A DNA stretch of 64,000 nt from Humulus lupulus (taxonomy: Eukaryota; Streptophyta; Magnoliopsida; Rosales; Cannabaceae): contig NC_084802.1 in NCBI RefSeq assembly GCF_963169125.1, positions 35,099,607 to 35,163,606 of the forward strand, in the 5' to 3' direction. Every line of letters starts with the position of its first letter. Position 1 is the stretch's first letter. Made by a program: the position numbers and the translations under genes. The notes beneath the pieces are model-generated. The model searched no databases, was not told where the DNA came from, and saw only the letters and a list, made by a program, of their open reading frames with translations. Positions 45,544-57,573 of this stretch are shown here, piece after piece.

Positions 45544-46834
45544 TTAGTCTATCAAACTGGTGTACTCCGTGAACTTGGGCTCATAGTCCTTCCGGGGTTT
45601 CTTTGAATGGTCCCCCCGGTTGGAGTTTCTTCCGCCTCGTTTATTCCGCGATTGGCTCAGATTTTGTTCTGGGCCTTCCGCTTGCGGTTGCGACGAGCCG
45701 GGAGCGATACTACATCCGGTTTGTACAGCTCCGTACCCAGAGAAATGGGTATGACTCGGCGTCTGAGCAAACGCGGAAGGCCCATACACGCTCGGAGTGA
45801 ACTGGGCTCCTGGAAGCGTGAGGGCTGGTGCGGGAGCTTGCGAAGCAAAGCTCGGTGCAGTCACAGAGGGCGTCGGAGCTGGGGGAACTCCAAAGGCCTG
45901 TTGGTAGGCATCCTCAAGGTTGATGATTCCCTGAGCTTTTGATATGAATTCGGACAGAGTTTCTGCTCGTTTCCTCTGCATTTCTCCCCATAGCAGGGAG
46001 CCGACGGTAAGCCCTGATTGAAGGGCGATCAGCTTCATGTCATCGCTGACCTTGGTCTTAGCAGCAGCTTCCATCATTCTTTGAATGAAGGCTTTGAGGC
46101 TCTCATTGGGTAGCTGCTTGATGTTGGTTAAGGAACCAACCTCCATGTCGTGGTCCCGGGCAGCAATGAACTGCCTCCGGAATGCGGACTGTAGCTCCTT
46201 CCAACTGTGGATGGATCCGGGAGCTAATCTTTTCCACCAGTCCTCCGCGGACTTGGTAAGGGTGAGTGAGAAGCACATGCATTTGGCATCCTCACTGACG
46301 CGCGCCACTTGCATCATCTTGTTGTATTTAGCTAGATGGGTGTGCGGGTCTGTCCTCCCCTCATATAATTCTATATGAGGCATTTTGAAATTTTCCGGGA
46401 GGGGCGTTTCCGCGATCCTCCTAATACATGGTTCCGGGTCTTCCTCCTCAGAGTCTGACAGGGCCCCACTTTGCTTCCGGACCAGCTTGGTCAAGGCAGC
46501 GATCTGTTCCTCGAGCCTCTTTGTATCGCTCTCCGGGAGGTCACGTCCCCGGAGCTTGTCGTTGAGATGATTTCGCAGGTCATCTCCGCGAGGCCGGGCC
46601 TTTTCTCCTTTGGCCTTTTCATACTTGGCCTCCAACCTTCTTCTTAGGTCCACCGTGGACCAGCTATCTTCAAAGTGCGTGTCCGCAGCCCGACCGTCCT
46701 GGTTGACGGAATCACTGGGGCGGTTGTTCCTTCCCCTAGGTCTGGGTGCCTTAGCACCGGGCCCTTTAGGCACAGAGTGCCCCCTTGGGGCTGAAGGACG
46801 TCTGGGATTAGGAGCGCCAGAGACCTTCTGCGCG
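45544..46834 (-). pseudogene. Gag capsid of element B
   Basis: The 409-aa frame covers a basic, glycine/proline-rich lead ([15 protein letters not shown]), a helical stretch ([17 protein letters not shown]), the capsid ([53 protein letters not shown]) and a linker containing [10 protein letters not shown]. Shifted relative to the N-terminal gag frame by the poly-C (minus) tract at 46834-46852. Confidence 0.88.
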
Positions 46835-47413
46835 GGGGGGGGGGGGGGGGGGCCAGTCGGCCTGGTGATTCACGCCTTTAGGTGGTGCAGGGGCGTTAGT
46901 GCGCACAGGCTCCCCAACTTTTTCTTTTCCCTTGTTAGGGGCGGCTTTGGATGGTCCAGCAGCGGCTGGATCCGGCATGGTGGCATCAGCACCACCTAAA
47001 ACAGAGGTGTCCTCGTCCGAGTCGCCTAGATCTTCGAACTTGCTTTGGAGGCGCTCCATCATGCGCTGCATTTTTTCGGAGACGCGCTCCTGCTCAGCAA
47101 GCTTGGCCTTAGTAGCCACCAGTTCTTCGGCTACTTGGACCAGTTCTGGATCCTTCTCGTAGTAGTAGCCGTCTTGGACATACTCTTCTTCATTTTCTAA
47201 GTAAGTCGTATCTTCAGTACTGACCCGATCCTGGCGGGATGTCGGGTCCTCACCTTGGTAGTCCGAGTCGTGGGTACTTTCTCCTTCGGTCTGGGCTGCC
47301 GAGGGTTCGTTTTGTACCGCATCTTCCATCATAGTATCGGGGTTGACCCTAGCATTCTTGTCAACCGCTGATTTTCTCGTAGTCACCATCTTTTCAGTAC
47401 GGAGTGAACACAA
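46808..47413 (-). pseudogene. Gag N-terminal region of element B, frameshifted at poly-G
   Basis: MVTTRKSAVDKNARVNPDTM start (47386), acidic serine/threonine/glutamate-rich body, then a coiled coil (QVAEELVATKAKLAEQERVS, MQRMMERLQSKFEDLGDSDE). The frame is lost in a 19-G run (plus strand). One or two bases of length change would rejoin it to the capsid frame, so the break may be a homopolymer sequencing error. Confidence 0.8.
46834..46852 (+). repeat. 19-nt poly-G tract in gag
   Basis: Uninterrupted G on plus, encoding prolines on minus. It breaks the gag frame of element B. Confidence 0.95.
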
Positions 47414-47454
47414 AAAACGTACACAGAAAAAGAGCTTACTAACAACTCCCTACA

Positions 47455-47473
47455 GCTCTCAATGAAAGCACCA
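47455..47473 (-). other. Primer-binding site of element B
   Basis: Minus-strand TGGTGCTTTCATTGAGAGC three bases inside the 5' LTR; identical to element A. Confidence 0.82.
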
Positions 47474-47476
47474 AAA

Positions 47477-48356
47477 TGTTTACCGAGTTTTTCGGAAACG
47501 AATACAAACAAAATAATGAAAAGATAAGAACTGTAGAGGTGCAAAAATATAAGTAGACAAACAGGTTTTTTACGTGGTTCAGGCGTTAACGAGCCCTAGT
47601 CCACGAGTCGATGTTATTATACTTGTCGAGAATTACAGTAAAATGGCTGGTGTATAAGACCCTCACAAACTCCCAGTGTTCCTCTCGGGTTCTCTTGAAG
47701 AAGATGAAGCTAGAGAGATTTTTGGCAGAGTTCTTGCTCTGTAATTTTCTTGGCCCCCTCCCATCGTAAAATGAGGAGGTCTTTATAGCTAGGGTTTTGG
47801 ATTAGGGTTCTACTCTGCCCCCATGAGTCTTAATTACACCAGCCTTAAATAGGGAATACAATTACCGTCGTAGCATGGCTACAAGGCTCTACGTATGTAT
47901 AATTACATGAAAATATGGGGAGTGTCAAAAGGCAGCTGTCTTTTCCAGGCTGTCAGCGGAACAGTAGGCGAAAAGGCACTTTTAGGCGTGCTGGGATGTG
48001 TGCGGCCTCGACCTGTCAGGCGGGATCCTGTGTCAGGTGAGTATCATTTCAACTATGCCTCCTTCGTGAATCGACCGCTTGGTCTTCTTCCGTGCGAGGC
48101 ACGGAACTGTATCCGCGAAGGTAACCTGAAGTGCTTCTCCTGGAAGGACCTTCCCCGAAGGATATCCCTTCGGGAGTCCGGGAGAGTTGACGAGCTTCCG
48201 GGTCGCGGTTGCTTGAAAGAATGTGCTAGACACTAAACCGGAGAGGTGAAGCCTTTCTGTTCATCCGCGAGCCCTGGTCACCCTTCGTGAAAGATTTTGA
48301 TAATTCTGCTTCCCCGAGGCTATCCATCTAAACGCTATCCGGAAATCTGGATAACA
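47477..48356 (-). repeat. 5' LTR of element B
   Basis: 880 bp, same length as the 3' LTR. Differences seen by eye are near 47754, 48008, 48069 and 48081. Followed by CCTAC, completing the target duplication. The TTTATAGC stretch at about 47779-47786 could belong to the promoter region. Confidence 0.95.
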
Positions 48357-49430
48357 CCTACTACTTCTGACTTATTTGTACCAGATCCATACATTAATCC
48401 CATATTTGTAATTCCCTTCAAATACCTCATGATCCATTTGACAGCTTTCCAATGCTCTACGCCTGGTTTTCCCATAAATCTACTCACAATGCTTACTGCA
48501 TAACATAAATCAGGACGAGTACAAACCATTAGATACATTACACTTCCCACTACATTCGTATAAGGTATCATTTCCATATAGTTACTCTCTTCTTCAGTAA
48601 GAGGAGATTGAGTACTAGAGAGTTTGAATTGCTGACCTATAGAGGTGCTAACTGGTTTTGTATCACTGAAGCCAAACTTACTCAGAATCTTAGAAATGTA
48701 GCTACTTTGAGACAACTTCAATCTTCTACATGTCTCGAGTTATTTCTATTCCTAAAATCCTCTTGGCTGAACCAAGATACTTCATCTCAAAATCTCTATT
48801 CAACAATTTCTTAACTTTGTCTATTTCTCCCTTGTGCTTACTTGCAACAAGCATATAATCTACATATAACAGTAGGTAAACAATAGTTTTTGCATTCCTC
48901 ACATATACACAACTATCATATGAACTCCTCTTGAAACCAGATTTGATTACAAAGTCATCAAGCCTTTTGTACCATTACAGAGGAGATTGATTTAGCCCAT
49001 ATACAGACCTTTTCAATAGACAAACATGTTCTTCCTTTCTTCTTACTTCAAAGCCTTTTGGTTGACTCATTAGAATCTGTTCTTCTAGATCCCCGTGTAG
49101 AAAGGCTGTTTTGACATCCAACTGTTCAAGCTCTAAATCTTCAACCACCACCATACTTAGCAAAATTCTTATTGATGTATGTTTCACTACAGGTGAGAAG
49201 ATCTCATTATAATCTACTCCCTCTCTTTGTGTAAAACCCTTGCTACCAATCTTGCCTTATATCTGTCTTTTTCTACACCTAGGATACTTTCTTTGAACTT
49301 ATAGACCCACTTGCTTCCAACTATTTTCTTTCCAGTAGGATTTTCTACAAGAATCCAAGTTCTATTCTTGTTAAGTGAGTATATTTCTTCCCTCATTGCA
49401 TTTTCCCACTCAAGTCAATCATTTGACATC
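48357..49430 (-). pseudogene. Copia reverse transcriptase (5' part of the split RT-RNase H)
   Basis: Minus strand: REEIYSLNKNRTWILVENP, VGSKWVYKFKES, LEQLDVKTAFLHGDLEEQI, LLKRSVYGLNQSPL, then YVDYMLVAS where YVDDMLV is required. The second catalytic Asp codon is TAT (Tyr) at 48855-48857. Then LSPLTEEESNYMEMIPYTNV and LMVCTRPDLCYAVSIVSRFM. Frames break at about 49188-49213, 48974 and 48722. It continues at 33228 after element B. Dead enzyme. Confidence 0.92.
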
Positions 49431-49457
49431 GTAGCTTCCTCATAAGTTCTAGGTTCA

Positions 49458-50290
49458 TCACTCACATCTGCTATGATAAGAGCATAATGAACCACATCTG
49501 CGAAACCAAACCTGGTTGGAGCTTGATTGTCCTTCTCTTTCGGTCCAAACCAATTGATAATCTTGAGTATCATCATCATCGTCATCTTGATCAATTTCTC
49601 TTTCCTCTTGTTGATCTACTTCTTCTCTCAGAATCTCTTCAGTTTCAACTTGTTCCTTATGCTGATCTTGTTCTTCAAGCTCCACCTCAAACTGAGTACT
49701 ACTATCTGCAACTTTACTTGTACCTTCAACTTTCCTTCTGATTGTATCTTTGTACATTTTACTTTCTTCAAATACAACATCATGGCTAATAAAGTACTTT
49801 TGATGGTTTCCTGGCTCAATACTCCACATTTTGTATCATTTTACTCCTTCGGGATACCCAATAAAGATGCATTTCCTTGCTCTAGCATCTAACTTATCAT
49901 GCCTTATGTGATCATAAGCCATACACCCGAAAACTCTCAAATGTCCATAGTTTGTAGCATGTCCAGTCCAAACTTCAATTGGAGTTTTAAAATCAATGGC
50001 AGATGAGGGACATCGGTTTATTAGATAGCAAGCAGTCACCACAACTTCAGCCCAGAAATTCTTTGGAAATCCTGAATAGATGAGCATACATTTAACTCTT
50101 TCCAAGATTGTTCTGTTTAGTCTTTCATCAAGCCCATTCTCTTGTGGAGTTCTTGGTACTGACAAGTGTCTACCAATACCATTTTTCCTACAAAACTTGT
50201 TAAACTCATATGCACAAAATTCCAATCCATTATCTGTTCTAAACTTTTTAATCCTTCTCCCAGTTTGGTTTTCAAGCATGATTTTTAGTT
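49458..50290 (-). pseudogene. Copia integrase C-terminal half
   Basis: KKFRTDNGLEFCAYEFNKFC (catalytic Asp), PRTPQENGLDERLNRTILER (catalytic Glu region), LIYSGFPKNFWAEVVVTACY and the GHLRVFGCMAYDHIRHDKLD, FIGYPEGVK blocks are typical copia integrase. A variable acidic linker follows. It is separated from its N-terminal half by the solo LTR at 50296-52095. Confidence 0.92.
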
Positions 50291-50295
50291 CTTTA

Positions 50296-52095
50296 TGTTG
50301 GTTATACTTATTGCATGATCTTTATTTATTTACATGCAATTTACATATTATCAAACAAACATGTAAATTCCTAGAACATGCTCCTATGAAATTGATACAA
50401 ATCCAGAGTAAAGTAAAAACTTACATTACGCAACGGAACTGGAACAACTCCATCCCTCAATCTCTTTAACCCTTGATTCCTTTCTGTAGCAGAGTATTAT
50501 CAAGAGATTGAACAAGATTAGCAACACAGTCTTCCTCACCAAGCCTTTGATCAACCTAGAACTAGTGTGGGCTGGTTCTCAACACATGAAATAGAGATCT
50601 TGAAGAGAAGAAGAAGAGAGAGTGGGCAAGAAATGTTAGACTGTCTAGGTTTTCACTTACCAATCAACTGAAGCTCACTTCCTTATGAAAACCCTAGATA
50701 TCACATTCCTTATATAGGCAACTTAATGGGCTTTATTTAAATTTAAATTAATTAAAAAAAAATAAACAAAACTAAAAGCCTTAGGCTGCCATAAATGGAC
50801 TTGGGCCCAATCTCTTTGTTTTTAATTTAAATCTCAATTGGGCCTAAATGAAAAACTTTTTATTTATTTTTAATTAATTAATTAAATCTTTATTCAAATT
50901 AAATAATTATAATTTGAATCTTTATTTAATATTATTTATTTATATTGACACCAATTTATCAATATTAATAAATTTACTCAAAGATTCTCTTTTATTCTCT
51001 AAATCTCATATCTCTGTAAATTTTCTAAAATTGACCTAGTCAACTTTAAAAATCCTAATTGATAATTAAATCAATTAATTGAGACATTCTTGATGATTTA
51101 CTCAAAGGTGATACGGGGACCATGGATCCATGAAATCAAGCTCCAATAAGTTACCGTGAATTTATTTACGAATAATTTCACTACCTTATTAATTCCTCGT
51201 GACTCGGAATTGAACTCTTGAATTCATAGAACGTATTTTTAAAACCATAAATATGTTATCCATTGTTATAACCATTACAGTCAGTCAATCATCTATTGAT
51301 GACTTACAAACGAGATGGGTGCAAATTACCATTTTACCCCTCATCAGTATTTTATCCTTAACTCCCACTAAGTTCCTTATAAATGATATTTCAGTGAACT
51401 TAATCACAAAAATGAGATCTCAATCATTTAACCTTTTGAACAAAGCAATTAAGGAAATCATCTTTAAACTTCTCATACAGATGTTAAAGATTTCATATCT
51501 ATGAATAATACTCTCACTCAATTACACTACTAAATCTCCAAGATGTAAGTATGGGCTAGACCGTAGGGTAAGCTGGTAACGAACAAGTCAAAAAATTTAA
51601 ATAATATAATTAGCAGAATATTATCACTCAGAATTAAGAACGACTTAACATATGGTTAACGATGTGACATTGATTAGATTCGATAACAACGATACTTATT
51701 TATCAATCAATAATCAATATCGGTCATAGTCCGATGTAACTAAATACATCTGATCTTATCTACTTGTTCGATGCCTTGGACAAGATATCACACCCCAAAT
51801 GTATAAGTAGATCATATCGTAGATTGCCTAATCAGTGAAAATCCAATGCACTGATCTAATCTTACTCGTTCTTTTGAACATATAATTACAACTATAATTC
51901 ACCGTGACCTAGTCACTATAATTGTAACTATCCATATGTTCGGGATTTTATAAATGTTTGTATTATTTCAATAATCATGTAATAAAACAAGCAAGCAATA
52001 CGGTTGTCAAACTAAATGATTTCTACTACTTCTATTGACAATATAAAATCGCGTTACATATCTGACATGGTTTTATAAGGGCATAAAACCCAACA
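50296..52095 (-). mobile_element. Solo copia-type LTR inserted in copia integrase
   Basis: 1,800 bp with TGTTGG...CCAACA ends and a perfect 5-bp duplication CTTTA at 50291-50295 and 52096-52100. No internal coding remains, so it is the product of recombination between two LTRs. In element sense it starts TGTTGGGTTTTATGCCC at 52095 and carries the TTATTGGAGCTT ... CCATGGTCCCC segment seen in the LTR at 8356-10226. Removing it rejoins the copia integrase frame. Confidence 0.93.
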
Positions 52096-52100
52096 CTTTA

Positions 52101-53664
52101 AAATTTTCTAGAGCATCATTCTTATTCTTTAAAATGTACACCAAAACATGCCTAGAAAAATCATCTATGAAGGTCAGAAAGTACCTCGCATCACCTCTGG
52201 GATATTGTTCTGGTTGGACCCCATAAATTCGAGTGCAAGTAGTCTATAATGTCCTTTGTTTTATGCATTCCAATCCCAAAATTGACTCTAGTTGATTTAC
52301 CAAGAACACACTGCTCACAAAATCCCAACTCTTGTATCTGATCTTTTCCAAAGACTCCAACTTTGCCCATAATTTTCAAACCTCCCTGGCTAATGTGTCG
52401 TAGCCTTCTACGCCAAAGTAGAATTGTTTCATCAGCAATTTTTGTTACTGCATTTGCCTGATGCTTCAAAGTACTTCCTTGTAGTACATATATCCCATTT
52501 ACCACTGAACCTTTCATGATGACCATAGAACCTTTTATCACCTTTAAAAGACCATTTTCAACTCTTATAAAGCATCCATCTTGATCAAGCATGGCTACTG
52601 AGATTAAATTCTTCTTGATCTCAGGAACATGTCTAACATTCTTCAATTCTGTGACACTTCATTCATTTAGTTGCAGCTTGATCTTGCCAATTCCAACATT
52701 GAGCATGCTTGATTGTCCCCTAGTTTCACAGTCCCACCACTTAGCTTTGTATATTCACAAAACTGATTTCTGTCTGGACAAACATGAAAAGAACACCCTA
52801 AGTCGATCACCCAACCACAATCGAAACATCCATTTGTCACTACCAAGATCTCTGCACTCTCAGATCCTTTACTGTCACCACATTCAGAGACCACATCAAC
52901 ATCTCCATTTTTCTTTTGATTGTACCCTTTTAGCACAAGACAATCATTCCTTAGATGATCAATTTTATTACAAACAAAGCATCTCCTCTTAAACTTCAAA
53001 TTTTTCTTCCCTTTGTTCTGACCCGATTGATTCTTGTTCTCTTTCTTGGAAGTTTTCCCTCGAACAAATAACCCATCTCCATTCAAATATTCCTTCAATT
53101 CTGACATTCTTTTCAATTCCTTTGACATCAAAGCACTTTGAACATCCTCTAGTGTTAGAGACTCCTTGCCATACATCATTGTATCAACAAAATGTTCATA
53201 GCTTTCTGCTGGAAGTGAATTCAAAATTATAATTGCTTGGTCCTCATCCTTAATCTTGATTTCTATATTCTCCAAATCAAGAATAATCTTGTTAAAGTCA
53301 TCTAGATGATCTTCAACACTCATTCCTGGTTGCATCTTGAAAGAGTACAACTTCTATTTGAAGAACAAACGATTTGCAAGTGACTTTGTCATATACAAAG
53401 TTTCGAGTTTCTTCCATAGCCCTGCTGCAGTGGTTTCCTTAGACACTTCTCTTATAACCTTGTCTCCGAGACTTAGGATGATTGCACTATGTGCCTTTTC
53501 AAGATCTCAGTCTTCTCCTTCCGAGTCTTGTCTTTGATATTATCCTCTCCAAGTAAAGCACCTTGAATCCCTTGCTGCACCAATAGAGCTCTCATCTTCA
53601 CTCTCCACAAGCCGAAATCATTTTTCCCTGTGAACTTTTCGATATCGAACTTTGCATTTTCCAT
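52101..53664 (-). pseudogene. Copia gag, protease and integrase N-terminus
   Basis: Starts MENAKFDIEKFTGKNDFGLW (ATG 53664), capsid with MQPGMSVEDHLDDFNKIILD and LNSLPAESYEHFVDTMMYGK, CCHC knuckle CFVCNKIDHLRNDC, protease DLGCSFHVCPDRNQF (DSG usual), pre-integrase NVRHVPEIKKNLISVAMLDQ, zinc region LLWRRRLRHIS (first His of WHRRLGH changed to Arg), and SNLWGPTRT where the integrase catalytic Asp of SDLWGP is Asn (52227-52229). Frames break at about 53472, 53351, 52666 and 52190. The 5' LTR is missing beyond 53740. Confidence 0.92.
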
Positions 53665-53740
53665 TGTCTTCGATTCTTCTCAGATTGCTCACTAGATACT
53701 TGAAACTAAAATCAAGAACCTCCTTCGAACAACTTATCAA

Positions 53741-53990
53741 TACTACAAAAAAGACGTTTTAGGACTAGCATTGCGAGTCCTAATAAAGTTTTTAGGACTC
53801 GCGCAGAGCCTTAAAAACTCTCATTGAGTGCCTTTTGTGAGTCCTAAAAAATTGGGTTGAGTGCCTTTAAGTTGCGAGTCCTAAAAGAATGTTTTTAGGA
53901 CTCGCACTTGAGTATCTTTAAAATTAAGATTTTAGGACTCACTTTGCGTGCCCTTAAAAGTATTTTTTTTAAATGCAGCTACAATTTTCA
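53741..53990. mobile_element. CACTA-like DNA transposon end
   Basis: Begins TACTACAAAAAAGACG, one base off the CACTACAAAAAA terminus. It is followed by seven or so subterminal repeats of TTTTAGGACTCGCA in both orientations up to about 53960. It cuts the copia leader. I could not find the partner end in the 2 kb downstream. Confidence 0.6.
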
Positions 53991-56058
53991 TTTTGATTTA
54001 AAATAAATCTATATCCCTTTGAGAGTCCAAAATGTATTATATATGTTAGATTTCTCAAATTTTAGTTTTTAAAAAATTAATATATATTTATTTTAAATTA
54101 AAAATTATGATTTAAATTAAAAGTCCAAATTTGAATACAAATCAAAGTTCATAACAAACCACAACACACAACATACATTCAAAACTTGACAAATTAGATT
54201 AGCAAAAACATGAACGATATTAATATTATAGTATCACAGTAATAGACAAACAACAGCATGAAGACACAGATTTCATACATACCATAAACAAATTATAATT
54301 TGTTTATCTCCAAAACCTATAAACTAAACTGGGGGATTATGAAGCAGGGTTGTCTTAGCAACTACAAGTAAAGGGTAAAACTTCAACATCTTCCAACAAC
54401 CAATCAAGTAGACTAAAACTTCTACCCCTTACATGTGAGAATATTTCACTCACAAATAAAACAAATAATTAAAATCAGAATGCCACAATAACATGAACCT
54501 TAAACTACAACCCCGAGCAAAGATTGCCAAAGAAACATTTTTTTTCTTTTCACTTTCTCCTTCGTCTTCTCCATCCATACTCCCTCTTTGTCAATCAACA
54601 AACCTGCGAAAAGAAACAAAAAAAAAAAAAAGAATGAAACTGAACAGTTTTAATGATGTCATTTTCTTAACAAATATCAATGTATATTGCAGTAAGTATA
54701 TACCAATTTAGTTAATCTATTGTCACCATTATCACCTCAAACAAGTGGTTTGAATCTACAATCCCAGACATTGGCATATACTCAAAACAAAAATATCACA
54801 ATATCCTTTCAAATATATAATAGCCCTTGCCCATTGCAATTGCAAACTCAGTCACTCTGCCTCACGTAGCAAACCCCAATCAAACCATTGCAAAGAGAAA
54901 AAAAACAATTTAATACCAGAAATGAACTCAAACAAACATATAAACTTTATACAAATCATTCAAGTTGTGATGGTCTCCACTCATACTAATTATTAATAGT
55001 GTATTATATTCTTGAAAACAGTGACACCTAGTTTCTAAGTGTATATTGATTTATCATAGACCTTATATGGGATAAATTTAGGAACATAATAACATCAAAA
55101 CCCACTTGTTTCCATTCTACAAAACCACACTCAGTAACACTGTTATGTCATGTCAAACCTTAACAGGTTTCTAATATCCCAATCTAAGCATTTGCTTCAA
55201 TTCAAGCACCAAATCTTGTTCTGCATTCTAACAGTCCAACCTTTTGATATGGTATGAAACATGGAAAGAGATTTTAGAGTTTGAGTACATACATAATCAT
55301 AGCTACCCAACCCAAGCATTATAATGCTATGAACACAACTTCATAAAAACAGTATCAATTTTAATGAGACTCTTGTTTGAAAGTGTTATCACATCTGTTG
55401 ATCACAGTTAAGAATGATCACAACTATCTAATCATGTTTTTAGCTATAATATAAATAAATAGAACATATTTTAGGTAATACATAGATACAATTAAATAAA
55501 TCATTAGATAGCTACTTCATTAATAATATAAGTGAGTTATTATATACATTATATGTGTAACTAATTCACTATGCAAATGCAGTAATCTACTCATCACTCA
55601 ACCCAACCTAGCCTATTTACATAATCATACTAGTAATTTTTAATTCATACACTATGAAAATTAGGCTATAAGTACCACGTATTTAACAAAATATATATAG
55701 ATTATTATATAAGCTCAAAGCCTAGCTATGGTATCAAATATACATACATATAGTTAGAGGCAGGTGATTGAATTTGGGATATAGAAGTCCCACCCTGATT
55801 CCTTAATTTAAAGAAGAAGAAAAAAAATTGCCATTTTGTTTTAGCTTTAGTTAAAAGAAAAAAAAGACTCAATAGATCTAGTGAGAATGTTGATGATGTA
55901 GGATTATCAAATAAAACTTCTGTCTGGAAGATATTTTAGGGTATGTGATAGGAACCAAATCTAGAGAAACACCAAACAAATAACATTAGCCTAAAATATG
56001 GATTATTATTGCTGAAATTGAAAGAAATACACACATATAAAGCTCACCACAATTCACT
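53991..56058. other. AT-rich sequence, probably CACTA interior or older repeats
   Basis: No coding motifs, LTR ends or tRNA seen. The frame near 54493-54711 has a basic start but no recognisable domain. Cause of the composition unknown. Confidence 0.45.
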
Positions 56059-57439
56059 GCTGATGAGTCAGTTTTTTAGCAGAGTTTTTAACATGTGTTT
56101 AGGGTAAGTTTGAGTCATTTTGGTGGAATGTTATGCGGTATTATGCTTGTTTTGGCATGTTTGCAGGAAATAGAATACGGAAACATGAAGTTGGGAAATT
56201 GAAGGAAAAATCAGCACAATTTGGGAAATTTACGCTAAAAGTTGACAAGAAGATAGTTGAGGATTAATTTATAGAGGGAATTGTTTGTTTTGGAGTTTTG
56301 GAATAAGTTTTTGGGGTCAATATGAAGGGCTGTGGCGCTTACATGAAGAGCTGCAGCAAAAGGAAAAATCAGAGAGGGCCATTTTCTGGGATTTTCAAGG
56401 GCCGCGGTGCATGTGGGAAGGGCCGCGACGTTTGCTGAAGTCAGGGAGCTTGGTGCGCAAACTGAGAGAGGCGCGCCGCGGTGCTTAAATGCCAGGGCCG
56501 CGGCGCGTGTATATGTTTCGTGGCTATCAGAAGGGAAAAATCGTTATTTACTTGGAAAAAAATATTTTAGGGTTTCAATTTAAATAAGTTTTTAAGAGTT
56601 AATTATGGATCTTTGATTAATTTTTGGTGTGGAGAAAATTATTAGAGACTTGGGAGAACATTGAAGATCTGAGAGTTTGATTTCTTGATCTCTTCTTTAT
56701 TTCTCTATTCTTGAGTTTATGTTTATATTTAATTTAATTGATTCCATTATGTTTGTTTTGAACTAATCTTGTTATTAGGGTGTTAGTGGATTCTTCTTGA
56801 AGCTTTTGATTTCTTAATGCAATTTTCCTAAATTTCTTTCTTCTGCTGTGTATTATTTATCTTATGCTTAATGCTTGTGAATGTTTGATCACCATTTACA
56901 TGTTTATATGATTTTAACCTATGCTCTGAAAAGAGAAGGCTAATTATGCTATAGGTAGATAATCACAATTTTATATTAGACGAAAGTACTTCTATGAATT
57001 GTGTAGTTTAGGGATTATGTGTTTAAAGCCTGCAATAGGTTGATTTACCACAGAGATGTAGAAAATAATATATTGTAGAGAATTATAGATTCTAGCAAGA
57101 CTATAATATATAATTGTAATCTGCTATCACAATAGAATTAAGAAATATCGAGAATTGGTTAGAAATCATAAGTGGATGGTTAATGAAACTAAAGCCCTAA
57201 CTTTTACATCCATTGAATTAAATCAAATTTTTATCTCTGAATTTCTCTAGTGCTTAATAGTCTTCTTAATTTTTAGTAATAATTATTTTATTCATAATTC
57301 TGAAATTATTATTTAAATAAATTAGAATTAGAGGTTAATTATTGGTAATTAATATCAGTCTTCGTGGGATCGACACTTTACTTATCGTATATTACTTGAT
57401 TGGACCACGTATACTTGCGTGCTAATTTTTAAGAGATCA
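56059..57439 (+). repeat. 5' LTR of Athila element
   Basis: The end is fixed by the primer site that follows. The start is approximate. It carries GGGCCGCGG-type GC clusters at about 56395-56510 and a long AT-rich 3' part. Its last about 1,055 bp are present in reverse orientation at 62948-64000. Confidence 0.8.
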
Positions 57440-57445
57440 AGTTTT

Positions 57446-57463
57446 TGGCGTCGTTGTCGGGGA
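57446..57463 (+). other. Athila primer-binding site
   Basis: TGGCGTCGTTGTCGGGGA preceded by TTTT, the Athila-type site complementary to tRNA-Asp with two changes from the usual GGCGCCGTTGCCGGGGA. Confidence 0.9.
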
Positions 57464-57573
57464 CTGTTTTTTATTAATATCAATAAAGTTAATTTTTGTT
57501 CTAATTTGATTTGATTTTTTTTCTAACATTTATTCGGATCAAGGTTCTTTTGTGTTTCAGGACTTGTTGGTAT

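Larger units (their letters stand above)
33229..48356 (-). mobile_element. Tat-lineage Ty3/gypsy retrotransposon 'B', structurally complete, with convergent extra gene
   Basis: 880-bp LTRs at 33229-34108 and 47477-48356, equal in length with about 4 differences by hand count. The 5-bp target duplication CCTAC lies at 33224-33228 and 48357-48361. It sits inside copia RNase H. Order on the minus strand: LTR, primer site, gag, protease, RT, RNase H, integrase, internal polypurine tract, then the opposing gene, 3' polypurine tract, LTR. A hAT MITE (39609-40168) is nested in it. Pol carries stops, so it moved by borrowed enzymes or decayed since insertion; low LTR divergence argues for a recent insertion. 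Confidence 0.95.
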
